Below, piece by piece: positions 48,914 through 57,431 of a DNA stretch of 64,000 bases (position 1 is its first letter; each line of letters starts with the position of its first letter). The notes beneath the pieces are model-generated. The model saw only the letters and a list, made by a program, of their open reading frames with translations, was not told the origin of the DNA and ran no database searches. Source of the DNA: an uncultured Bacillaceae bacterium. Lineage in GTDB: Bacteria; Bacillota; Bacilli; Bacillales; Bacillaceae_L. A program made the position numbers and the translations under genes. Where the stretch lies: NCBI GenBank assembly GCA_947497585.1, contig CANMHG010000002.1, forward strand, positions 124,001 through 188,000. Reading direction: 5' to 3'.

Positions 48914-50575
48914 CTACTCTGGCATTACCACTCTTAATATTTCTTCAGTTGTTGTTAAGCCTTGTTTTACCTTTAGTAGCCCATCATCAAGCAGGAAGAT
49001 AGTTTTATTTTTCATGGCTAATTCCCTTAATCTTGAAAGTGATTCTCCATTCATAATAACTCGACGGAGCTCATCATTTATGACAAGTAATTCATGGATT
49101 GCAATTCGACCTTTATAACCAGTCATATTACAAGTTCCACAACCTTTTCCTCTAGTAATTTCTGAAACCGTAATCCCTCTTTTTGAAAAAATCTCAAGCT
49201 CCCTTTTTGTAGGTGCTTGTATTTCTGAGCAGTCTCTACAAACCTTACGTACTAGTCTTTGAGCTACTACGCCATTTAAGGATGAAGCTACTAGAAATGG
49301 TTCTACTCCCATATCCATTAACCTTGTGACCGTTCCAATTGAGTCATTCGTATGTAGAGTACTTAAAACAAGATGTCCTGTTAAAGATGCTCGGATTGCT
49401 ACATCTGCCGTTTCACGATCGCGTATTTCACCGACCATAATAATATTTGGATCTTGGCGTAAAATTGATCTTAATCCCTTTGCAAAGGTCATTCCAATTG
49501 TTGGGTTTACTTGAATTTGATTAACCCCTTCTAACTGATATTCAACAGGATCTTCAATCGTAATAATGTTAACTTCCTCACTATTTAAGCGATTAAGAGC
49601 TGCATAGAGTGTAGAAGACTTCCCTGAGCCAGTAGGTCCAGTTATTAAAATAATTCCCGTTGGTTTTTCAATAAGGCTAAGAAAACGATTATGATTTAAT
49701 TTGTTAAATCCTAGTTTATTAATATCATTCAGTGCGCTGCTTAAGTCTAATATACGCATTACTATTTTCTCACCATACACGGTAGGTAATGTAGAAATAC
49801 GTAGATCAACTGGATGAAACTCTAAATTCATCTTCATTCGACCATCCTGAGGCGTACGATGCTCGGTGATATCTAAGTTAGACATGATTTTTATACGTGC
49901 TGTTAACACACTTTGCATATGTTTAGGGAGTGTTCTTTCAGTCCTTAACACACCATCTACTCGGTATCTAACACTTACCTTCGTCTCCTGTGGGTCAATA
50001 TGAATATCGCTCGCACGTAGCTGGATAGCATTTTGAAGGATTTGGTTTACCAATCTAACAACAGGCGAGTCATTGTCAGTAATTTTATCTTCCTCAACCG
50101 GTTGGCCTACCTTAATTTCACTAAGCAATTCATCCATACTATCATCTATATCATAGTACTTTGTTATTGCTCGCAGAATATCATCCTTAGTAGCAATTGC
50201 AGTTTCAATTTGAAAGCCGGTAGTAAGACGCAAATCATCAATTGCATAGAAGTCCATTGGATCTGTCATAGCAATGAACAATTTATCTCCGTCTTTTTTT
50301 AGTGGGATAAGTAAATTACGCTTTGCGAATTCCTTTGGCACTAATGATGTTAACTTAGGGTCAAAAGGGTATCTAAATAAGCTAATATGAGGAATTCCTA
50401 GCTGAAACTCGAGGACCTCAATTAATTGTTGCTCTGTTATAAAACCCTGTTGTAACAGTGCATCCCCTAGCTTTTGTGTTTCACTTTTTTCTTTTAATGT
50501 TAATTGAAGCTGGTCTTGCGTAATTAGACCAGCTTCAACTAATAAATCCCCTAATCTTTTTCTGACTTGTTTCAT
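48914..50575 (-). CDS. pilB: Pilus extension ATPase PilB with tandem MshEN-type N-domain
   Basis: The ATPase that drives pilus assembly. Two consecutive motifs lie at the N-terminus: RLGDLLVEAGLITQDQL (from R7) and KLGDALLQQGFITEQQL (from K35). They match the MshEN fold, known to bind c-di-GMP in related ATPases. The motor domain has Walker A GPTGSGKSS (313-321), Asp box TIEDPVEYQ (339-347), Walker B IIMVGEIRD and His box GHLVLSTLHT. A tetracysteine zinc motif (C446, C449, C479, C482) follows. Compared with the classic MshEN pattern, the final Gln of motif 1 is Lys and the spacer is one residue shorter. Confidence 0.96.
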   Translation of the reverse strand: MKQVRKRLGDLLVEAGLITQDQLQLTLKEKSETQKLGDALLQQGFITEQQLIEVLEFQLGIPHISLFRYPFDPKLTSLVPKEFAKRNLLIPLKKDGDKLFIAMTDPMDFYAIDDLRLTTGFQIETAIATKDDILRAITKYYDIDDSMDELLSEIKVGQPVEEDKITDNDSPVVRLVNQILQNAIQLRASDIHIDPQETKVSVRYRVDGVLRTERTLPKHMQSVLTARIKIMSNLDITEHRTPQDGRMKMNLEFHPVDLRISTLPTVYGEKIVMRILDLSSALNDINKLGFNKLNHNRFLSLIEKPTGIILITGPTGSGKSSTLYAALNRLNSEEVNIITIEDPVEYQLEGVNQIQVNPTIGMTFAKGLRSILRQDPNIIMVGEIRDRETADVAIRASLTGHLVLSTLHTNDSIGTVTRLMDMGVEPFLVASSLNGVVAQRLVRKVCRDCSEIQAPTKRELEIFSKRGITVSEITRGKGCGTCNMTGYKGRIAIHELLVINDELRRVIMNGESLSRLRELAMKNKTIFLLDDGLLKVKQGLTTTEEILRVVMPE

Positions 50576-50596
50576 ATGTTACCCCTACTTTACCAA

Positions 50597-51937
50597 TTAT
50601 TCACCTTTTACCGGCGCACCTGGTGTTCCCCATAAATCATCATCATCATCATCATCGTCTGGGTTATCAATAGGATTATTTATGTTTCCAGCATCTCCTG
50701 AATTCGTATTCTGCTCAGTTTCATTTTGCTCAGAAGGTGACTCTTCACTAGGAAAATCTATTCGATTATTTCCTTGGTTTCCTTCTGTTGGGCTACTAAC
50801 GATACTTTTTAACTCAACCCGATGTATAGGTGGATAAAAGTCTTCGGCTATTTTTGTTTTGTCAACAATATTTATGCTATCCTGCATTGTTAACCGATAG
50901 ACAGGAACTAAGAACCCTTTTGTTCCTTCAGTTTGTACTACCGTCTCTCCTACGGGTACAGAACTTTTGTATTGTAAAATTGTTCTCGGATTAAAGGCTC
51001 TGGTTTCCATCATTACTTGATAGTCATAAATGAAAGGTGATCCACTAATGGATACATAAAGCCGATCTTCAAACAGTTCAAAACTAATACTATAATCAGT
51101 CGTGTTGGGATTATAAAAAACAAAATCCTTCTGATTTGGTAGAATTCTAGCTTCGTAACCTAATTCTGCATAAACTGGTAATTCTCGGCTTGCATGTCGT
51201 TCAAGGATATCAAAGTTTGTTAACAAAATGGCTTTATAAAGGGCCGATCCAACAATACTTAGCGAATCTGCAGACACATTAACGATACCCTGTTCATTTA
51301 TTGTTTTTAGTAAAGAAAATGTAGCCTGAGCTGGTACATTTATGTTAGTGAGGCTAGTAAGCATGTTTGATATGTCATTGTGGTAAGTTGAGGTTCCAAC
51401 AACGCTTTCTGCAACTACCTTAAATTCATCATTGTTAGCTCCATAATGCAGTAATTCAAATGAATAGCTACCAGGTTGTAGCTCCTCTGCAATTTGTTCA
51501 AGTTCAGATTGCAGTTTGTTTATCTCTAGTCTCTCTATTAGCGAATCTTCAGCAACCTCTTGTAAAGCACTTATAAGATGTTCTTCTAAGAGGGCAACAA
51601 GTAGAGGCGACTGTTTTCCATTTTGAGCATTTGAAACACTCTCTGTAATCGAAAAAGAAAACAATGAAGTATTGATTACTTGATCGTTTTCTTTATTCTT
51701 AAGTGTTAATTGAGTCAATGTGTCCCAATTATGTATTTCATTCTCTATTTTACTAATCGCTTCTTCTTTCGTTAGGCTTGAAATGTCTACTGGTCCAATC
51801 ATTGTCCCGACATCAAACTTGTTACTGTCGCTAAATACTGATTCATACGCAAAAGCACCAAAGTGTGAGAAACTAAAAATATAACCTGTGCAAACAACTA
51901 GTGCAGCTAATAGCTTTAGTTCACGCAAGTTTCTCAC
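50597..51937 (-). CDS. VanW-like secreted/anchored protein of the pilus operon
   Basis: A 446-residue extracytoplasmic protein with a signal-anchor helix at residues 8-28. Residues about 170-290 resemble a VanW domain: QATFSLLKTINEQGIVN, then ALYKAILLTNFDILERHASRELPVYAELGYEARI. A beta-rich part with the VPVGETVVQTEGTKGF pattern (G5-like) follows. The canonical VanW segment GGGICQVSSTLYNA is degenerate (IVGSALYKA). The C-terminal 60 residues are Asn/Glu/Asp-rich and include DDDDDDD. It is co-directional with pilB (21 bases apart). A cell-wall or pilus-exit role is inferred only. Confidence 0.7.
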   Translation of the reverse strand: MRNLRELKLLAALVVCTGYIFSFSHFGAFAYESVFSDSNKFDVGTMIGPVDISSLTKEEAISKIENEIHNWDTLTQLTLKNKENDQVINTSLFSFSITESVSNAQNGKQSPLLVALLEEHLISALQEVAEDSLIERLEINKLQSELEQIAEELQPGSYSFELLHYGANNDEFKVVAESVVGTSTYHNDISNMLTSLTNINVPAQATFSLLKTINEQGIVNVSADSLSIVGSALYKAILLTNFDILERHASRELPVYAELGYEARILPNQKDFVFYNPNTTDYSISFELFEDRLYVSISGSPFIYDYQVMMETRAFNPRTILQYKSSVPVGETVVQTEGTKGFLVPVYRLTMQDSINIVDKTKIAEDFYPPIHRVELKSIVSSPTEGNQGNNRIDFPSEESPSEQNETEQNTNSGDAGNINNPIDNPDDDDDDDDLWGTPGAPVKGE

Positions 51938-51955
51938 CTATCTGCCCCCTTTGTA

Positions 51956-52774
51956 TTAAGCTTCGACATGCATGGATAGTTCTACAACAATTCCTGGTCC
52001 TTCTTCTTGTGCTTTCATTACATCACTCTCAGTTAGAACAGTTCCCTCAGGGAATAATAGTTGCCCATCTGTACCAAAGATATCCTTTTGTACAGTTTTG
52101 CCTAATAGGATTTCAATTTGCTTTTCTTTTAATGCTCTAACTTCCTCGTCCTCTTCAAGCAAAGTTAATCCTTCGAACGGGTCAAATTGTGCTCCTGATG
52201 TCGACTGCTGATTTGGAGTTGTTGTTACTTCATCTAACACTGTTTCAAGCGATGGGACATTTGCTACCACAGGGTTAATTAATTGCTCTACTGAATCAAA
52301 AAACTGTGAAGCTGCATCTTCTTTAACAATAATAATATCTTTTCCATATGTTAAAATGGAATCAGAAGCTAGTGTTACTTCACGATTTGGAAGATTTAGA
52401 AGAACCCCTAAAATATTTCCTGTTTCATCATCAATAAAGTACTCAGTTACTTCACCTAGTAACTCTCCTTTACGTGTCATAACTTTAGTGTTCGTGATTT
52501 TAATTTTCTTATTCACCAATTGATTTGCAATTGGGATCTCGTTTAAGTCAATTACTGCACTATCACTTTCAACAGTTACTGCATACTCGCCAATTCCCAC
52601 CACTTTTTTAAAAGGAATTGCCTTTACACTTACTTGCCAATCTTCATGCTCGATTGTTAAGAAGTCAATAGAACCTTTATCAGGATTAATCACTAGGGAT
52701 TTAACTTTTCCAACTTGTTGCCCTTCCGAAATACTAATGATTGGAAGGCCCACGATTTGTGTACTCTTTTTCAT
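51956..52774 (-). CDS. PRC-barrel domain protein of the pilus operon
   Basis: A roughly 272-residue soluble protein with two PRC-barrel-like modules. The first is at residues 5-75 (QIVGLPIISISEGQQVGKVKSLVI) and the second at about 90-150 (VMTRKGELLGEVTEYFIDDETG). A C-terminal region holds another similar stretch (LLGKTVQKDIFGTDGQLLFPEG). The start is ATG 52774, after GGTGTGGTG. PRC-barrel proteins take part in RNA processing and photosystem assembly elsewhere; a role in the pilus system is suggested only by gene order, 19 bases before the VanW-like gene. Confidence 0.75.
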   Translation of the reverse strand: MKKSTQIVGLPIISISEGQQVGKVKSLVINPDKGSIDFLTIEHEDWQVSVKAIPFKKVVGIGEYAVTVESDSAVIDLNEIPIANQLVNKKIKITNTKVMTRKGELLGEVTEYFIDDETGNILGVLLNLPNREVTLASDSILTYGKDIIIVKEDAASQFFDSVEQLINPVVANVPSLETVLDEVTTTPNQQSTSGAQFDPFEGLTLLEEDEEVRALKEKQIEILLGKTVQKDIFGTDGQLLFPEGTVLTESDVMKAQEEGPGIVVELSMHVEA

Positions 52775-52852
52775 AATGTTCACCACACCATTTCTATATA
52801 ATTCACGACTTATTCATATCTTTCATTGTACCATGTATCGACAAAAAAATAG

Positions 52853-54352
52853 TCATTTTTTACAATAATATTCCTCTAAAAATTGCAATTGTTGTTGAAT
52901 AATTGCATAATTTGTAAATTTTTCTTTCAAATGGGTTATTAAGGAAGCTAGCTCCTTCTCATTATGTTCAGAAATGTAATGTTCAATTAATAAGTGAGCA
53001 AAAGTATAGTAATCAACAGAAGGTAAGCTAGGACTCAAATGAGCCTTTACTTGATTCACATACTCTTTAGAAGATAGATACTTTCTACTATGCTGAAGCT
53101 GAGCTACCATTGTATGTATCATTTGTTGCTTAACCTGCTTTGTTTTTACACTTTCTTCAGTGATTACTATTTCTGGCTCTTCTTCAACCAACTCTTCTTC
53201 TACCACTTCAGACTCTTCTGCGACCTGCTGTTCTTCTAACAATTCGATTTCTTCTTCTACGCCCTTTTCTTCTTGAACTTCATCTTCTTCTATAAGATGC
53301 TCTTCTAGCATTTTGACTTCTTCTTCTTCAATAACTTCATGTTCCAACACTTCAAATTCTTCTTCAACTAGTTCTTCTTCTAGAACTTCAGGTTCTTCTT
53401 TAACTAGTTCTTCTTCTAGAATTTCAGTATCATCTTGTAACACCGTAGCAACTTGTTCAACAAGAAGGTCTTCTTTCTCGATAAGTCCTTCCTCTTCCAC
53501 CTGTTGAATAGCTTCCTCAACTGTGTAATTATCTTCTTCTACCTCTTGAATTTCATCTTCAGTTAATAAATCTTCTTCCATAAAATCTAATTCTTCTAAG
53601 GTATCAAAGGATATACTTTCTTGAGAATCATTAGCCAAAGGCTCAAGTTCATTTTCAATCGTATCTGCTTCTGCTTCATTAATAATCTCATCTATATTGT
53701 AATCTACAATACTAGCATCATCCGCATCGTTCTGTTCTTCTTCAACTTCCTCTGTTTCTGTTGTTGTCTCTTCATTATGTACAAGAGGCTGATCTTTTAA
53801 ATCATCAAACTGTGTTTTCTCATCAATCCATACTTCATCCAGTTCTTTATCACTAACCTGTCCGATGGTATCATCATCTATTCCATCCTTATCGTCCTTG
53901 CTATAGGAATCCATTTCATCTAACTCTAGTGTTAGACTATCCTCGTGATGATTTTCAATAACGTCTTTGAAAAGTAAGGTTTCTGAGGTTGCAGTTTCAA
54001 CTTCTTTCTCTTCACTTATAATTTCTTCTGGTTCCTCTTCAATGGAGGAAACTACATGATCATTAGAGACTTCCACCTCTTCTTCCAATCGTGAGGATCC
54101 TTTATCAGTAAAGATAAGTGCACTAAGTCTTTTTTCAATTAAGTATGTTGCTGCAAGTGCAAATACTAATAAAAGTAGAGATGTTTGCCAAAGATTAAAT
54201 ACTGTATTGGCAAGTAGTCCGAATAGAGCCAACAGTAAAGAAATCCCAACTATTATTAGTTTACCTTGTTTTTTAAAGCCTAATGGCAAAAAGTATAATA
54301 AAGGAATTAATAAAATAAGTGCTAAAAAGGCAAACAAAATGTTTTCCAACAC
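52853..54352 (-). CDS. Membrane-anchored, highly acidic repeat protein (first gene of the pilus operon)
   Basis: A 499-residue protein that I do not recognise. Two or three N-terminal hydrophobic helices (residues 1-72) are followed by a very long Glu-rich segment (about 80-405). This segment has imperfect repeats such as EEELVEEEPEVLEEELVEEE and little aromatic or positive content. The C-terminal 95 residues form a separate basic/helical domain (KQVKQQMIHTMVAQLQHSRKYLS to the end). The acidic part is probably extended or coiled. It begins with TTG behind GAGGTG. Its place at the head of the operon, divergent from the minor pilins, suggests a pilus-related role. Confidence 0.7.
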   Translation of the reverse strand: MLENILFAFLALILLIPLLYFLPLGFKKQGKLIIVGISLLLALFGLLANTVFNLWQTSLLLLVFALAATYLIEKRLSALIFTDKGSSRLEEEVEVSNDHVVSSIEEEPEEIISEEKEVETATSETLLFKDVIENHHEDSLTLELDEMDSYSKDDKDGIDDDTIGQVSDKELDEVWIDEKTQFDDLKDQPLVHNEETTTETEEVEEEQNDADDASIVDYNIDEIINEAEADTIENELEPLANDSQESISFDTLEELDFMEEDLLTEDEIQEVEEDNYTVEEAIQQVEEEGLIEKEDLLVEQVATVLQDDTEILEEELVKEEPEVLEEELVEEEFEVLEHEVIEEEEVKMLEEHLIEEDEVQEEKGVEEEIELLEEQQVAEESEVVEEELVEEEPEIVITEESVKTKQVKQQMIHTMVAQLQHSRKYLSSKEYVNQVKAHLSPSLPSVDYYTFAHLLIEHYISEHNEKELASLITHLKEKFTNYAIIQQQLQFLEEYYCKK

Positions 54353-54448
54353 CTCACCTCTTTCCTATTTTTTTATATAAGATGCGTTACTAAATTTAAA
54401 AAATACAAAATTCACCGAAATTGGACAAATATCGACTATTAGTTATTG

Positions 54449-54454
54449 TATAAT
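54449..54454 (+). promoter_or_regulatory. Putative -10 box of the minor pilin operon
   Basis: TATAAT lies 31 bases before the first divergent prepilin gene. A TTGGAC at 54421 is too far upstream (22 bases) to be an ideal -35. The 133-base divergent region also serves the acidic-protein/pilB operon. Confidence 0.4.
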
Positions 54455-54485
54455 AAAATTAGGTATTTTAAAAGAAGGTGACGAA

Positions 54486-54974
54486 ATGATTCTATTGAAA
54501 ATTATAAAGAATAAGAAGGGTTTTACATTAATAGAAGTATTGCTCTCTATTACAATTCTTAGTGTAGTGACAATAGGTATGTTATCTCTTTTCACTCAGG
54601 CATATTCATATACTAAAATGAATGAGAATCGAACTGTCGCCCTTAATGTAGCGAGAAATGCATTAATTTATATGGAACGGCAAGATTTTGACTTTATAAA
54701 GAATTTAATCTCTCATACGTCGATAACATATAAAGAAATCTGTACATCCTTAGATTCAAATAATAGACGGGCTTGTGAAGCGGTTCTAAAGCCTACCATT
54801 AATAATATCGTGTATGATAATATCGAGATTTCTTTATACGAATACAATAAAGAAAACGTTCCTGAAAAAGAAAAAATTCAACTTAATGGTTATCTTGTAG
54901 GTATTACAGTAACTGTAGATGTTAATCCTCCAATAGTAATAGAAGGTGTGATCACAGATGAGTCTATACGATAA
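54486..54974 (+). CDS. Minor prepilin, PilV/GspI-like
   Basis: A 162-residue prepilin-like protein. KNKKG precedes FTLIEVLLSITILSVVTIGMLSLF, with Glu5 conserved and the typical assembly helix. The globular part is short and contains two cysteines (EICTS, RACEA). It opens a three-gene set of minor pilins and overlaps the next gene by 17 bases. The order (small, then medium, then large without Glu5) matches the GspI-J-K or PilV-W-X tip complex. A tip or priming role is inferred from this. Confidence 0.85.
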   Translation: MILLKIIKNKKGFTLIEVLLSITILSVVTIGMLSLFTQAYSYTKMNENRTVALNVARNALIYMERQDFDFIKNLISHTSITYKEICTSLDSNNRRACEAVLKPTINNIVYDNIEISLYEYNKENVPEKEKIQLNGYLVGITVTVDVNPPIVIEGVITDESIR

Positions 54975-55596
54975 AGGTAGGATAAAAGGATCCGAACAAG
55001 GATTCACAGTTATTGAGCTTTTAGTTGCCCTTTCCATTTCAATGATGATAGTGGGAATAATCTATGGTGTATTTATAACGGGGATAAAAGCTTATGAGAA
55101 GATTGGTATTGAGGGACAACTTCGTGATGAAGCCGATTATATATTATCAATGGTTTTAAATGAAATTTACGAACTATCTCCTGACACAATTGAATCTTGT
55201 GGTGAGAATTGTATTTCATTTGCTAACAAAGAAATATATAAAATTGATCCTACTGGAGATGTATCAAAGGAACTGGATAGAAATGCCGACCCAATTTCAA
55301 CGGCAATTACTATAAAAATTGAAAACGATAATCTTTATATTAATAACCAGATTATTAATTCGCAACATATATCTATTAGGAATAATTCGGAGAGTAACTT
55401 AGACACATCTTTAGACAAGAAATTATCATTTACCTGTACTAGAACCTTGGTAGAACAAAATAATAATGGAGATTATTTTAATATATGTAAAAGTGCATTG
55501 ATTCATCTATCTCTTACTCTAGAACACAAACAGTACACATCCGAAAGTAGATTATCTGTTGAACCTATTACACTTACTAGCGAATTTGGATTTTAA
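54958..55596 (+). CDS. Minor prepilin, PilW/GspJ-like
   Basis: A 212-residue prepilin-like protein. Basic GRIKGSEQG precedes FTVIELLVALSISMMIVGIIYG, with Glu5 present. The larger globular domain contains cysteine pairs (SCGENC, FTCTR, NICKS). The ATG lies inside the end of the upstream gene and has GAAGGTG nine bases before it, so translation is coupled. It sits in the J position of an I-J-K-type minor pilin set. Confidence 0.85.
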   Translation: MSLYDKGRIKGSEQGFTVIELLVALSISMMIVGIIYGVFITGIKAYEKIGIEGQLRDEADYILSMVLNEIYELSPDTIESCGENCISFANKEIYKIDPTGDVSKELDRNADPISTAITIKIENDNLYINNQIINSQHISIRNNSESNLDTSLDKKLSFTCTRTLVEQNNNGDYFNICKSALIHLSLTLEHKQYTSESRLSVEPITLTSEFGF

Positions 55597-55611
55597 AAGG
55601 AATGGTATTTA

Positions 55612-57372
55612 ATGAATCAAAAGGGGTCAAGTTTACTTTTAGTCTTACTGGTCACTTTAATTTTTATGACATTAGGTATGGCAATACTCTCTGCATCTAT
55701 AGGCGGAGCAAAACGTACAGAATTTCGTAAAGTTGAAACAATCACTCTACAAGATAGCATCAAAAGTATCGATGAGGTTATAGCAAGACTGAAAGTATAC
55801 ACGTTAAACTTCGATATAACCAAAACAACACCTATCGAATATGAAATAAAACTAAATGAATTCCTCTTAGAATTAATAGATGAGTATGAATTGGATTATG
55901 ATAAACCTGAAGATATTGATATCTCCGAACAATATAATGTTGGAGAGCAAATGCGACAGAAACTTTATACAAGAGTGTATCAAATACGAAAAAAAGCAGG
56001 GAATAAAATTGTAAGTAAGAATGTTATTATTTCGGCTTCCCCTAGCTTTTTGAAATATGCATTGGGATCAAGAACTGATGTTACTTTAAATGGTGGTACC
56101 TTTATTGACGGGAATATATATGTACAAGAAGACTTCTATGTGAGTAATTCAGCCAACTATATATATAATGGATATAAAAACACGACTTTAACAACTTTTC
56201 CAACAACGTCTCCTACCAGCTTGTTGTTTGCTAAGGAGAATATGTATTCTTGTTCTTATGGTACACAATGTTATCAAGTTAATAACTCGGGACAATTTAT
56301 TGGAGAACGAGCCCTTTTCAATAGAGTAAATAAAGAAGGAGCTGAATTGAATAATTCCTTTAAAGGAAATGCTCCTATATATCAAAAATCTCACGATGAG
56401 TTCATTGATGTTGACGTAATGACAACTTTTGCTGATAAACTCTTTGACGCTGCAGGTGCATCCTTCTCTAACCCAGCAATTAGGAATAGATATTCACAAT
56501 ATCTTGAGGATAAAGAAAATACTGATGATAATAAGCGTCAAGTAATTGAAGACTTACTAGATGATTTAAAAAGCTCCTATAATATAACGAATAACTTTAT
56601 AAACTTTGAAGATTTGACTCAACAAGACAAATCAATTTTAGTTGAGAGCACAGATGGTACGGATAATATATATGTAGACGTTAGTTGTATTAACTTCAAG
56701 GGATATTATTTTAAAAATAATGAGTGTAACCAAACTCCTAATACCGGGCACTATTTAAATTCACATTGGCTAATATTTGATGGTAATGCATACTTTGAAA
56801 ATACAGGAACCGAGCGAATGAATATAGCTGCAAACATCCTTGTTACAGGAGATGTTTTCATTAGAGGAGATATTGCTTTTGATTCTACCCTTTATGTTCT
56901 TGGAGATGCTACAATTTATAATGCTGATATTTCAGGTGTAAAAGACCAAAATGAAAAAGAAAAGGAAATAGTAATAATTGTGCAGGGTGAGCTTAATATA
57001 GCAAGAATCAATGAGTTTACAAATTCATCCGACAAAGATGAGAATTTAAGAGGTTACTTTTACACTAACTCGAATGCTATTTTATATGCTGTTGGCTCAA
57101 ACATAAATATTAGAGGTGGACTATTTGCCAAAGGAAATAGCAGTCAACTTTTACCGAATACTAATTCACATGGATTGGTAATCAACACTTACCGTGGAAA
57201 TGCAGAAGAATCACTTGGACTTCATGATAAATTGCTACTTACTCAAAGTGACGACCCTCAAAAAGCTAGATTTAAGGTTATATACGATAAAAATATTTTT
57301 ATAGAACAACAACAAGGACTTCCACTGGTAAATAAATTAGACCTAATTGCAGATGATCTAGTTATCAAATAA
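55612..57372 (+). CDS. Large PilX/GspK-like prepilin protein with beta-helix-like repeats
   Basis: A 586-residue protein starting MNQKGSSLLLVLLVTLIFMTLGMAIL. The leader is very short and Glu5 is absent, as in PilX/GspK tip pilins. The rest is mostly beta-strand. It includes turns such as LNGGTFIDGNIYVQEDFYV (about 165-183) and VTGDVFIRGDIAFDSTLYVLG (about 405-425) that look like a beta-helix or bactofilin-like stack. Two cysteine-containing loops occur (MYSCSYGTQCYQV and VSCINF with NECNQ). It is unusually large for a pilin, so it may present an adhesive tip domain. Confidence 0.75.
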   Translation: MNQKGSSLLLVLLVTLIFMTLGMAILSASIGGAKRTEFRKVETITLQDSIKSIDEVIARLKVYTLNFDITKTTPIEYEIKLNEFLLELIDEYELDYDKPEDIDISEQYNVGEQMRQKLYTRVYQIRKKAGNKIVSKNVIISASPSFLKYALGSRTDVTLNGGTFIDGNIYVQEDFYVSNSANYIYNGYKNTTLTTFPTTSPTSLLFAKENMYSCSYGTQCYQVNNSGQFIGERALFNRVNKEGAELNNSFKGNAPIYQKSHDEFIDVDVMTTFADKLFDAAGASFSNPAIRNRYSQYLEDKENTDDNKRQVIEDLLDDLKSSYNITNNFINFEDLTQQDKSILVESTDGTDNIYVDVSCINFKGYYFKNNECNQTPNTGHYLNSHWLIFDGNAYFENTGTERMNIAANILVTGDVFIRGDIAFDSTLYVLGDATIYNADISGVKDQNEKEKEIVIIVQGELNIARINEFTNSSDKDENLRGYFYTNSNAILYAVGSNINIRGGLFAKGNSSQLLPNTNSHGLVINTYRGNAEESLGLHDKLLLTQSDDPQKARFKVIYDKNIFIEQQQGLPLVNKLDLIADDLVIK

Positions 57373-57390
57373 AATTTTATAAAAATAAGT

Positions 57391-57427
57391 AAAGAGTAGC
57401 TTACCCTTTGTGGGTTAGCTACTCTTT
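57391..57427. terminator. Bidirectional terminator after the minor pilin operon
   Basis: AAAGAGTAGCT and AGCTACTCTTT form the stem of a hairpin that lies between the large minor pilin gene (plus) and the ankyrin lipoprotein gene (minus), with a T-rich end on both sides. Confidence 0.85.
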
Positions 57428-57431
57428 ATTG

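Noticed and set aside
42459-50575. Competence comG-type pseudopilus operon
   Set aside because: Presence of PilT and PilM/N/O and the absence of ComGA/GB-like short proteins point to a true type IV pilus rather than the competence pseudopilus.
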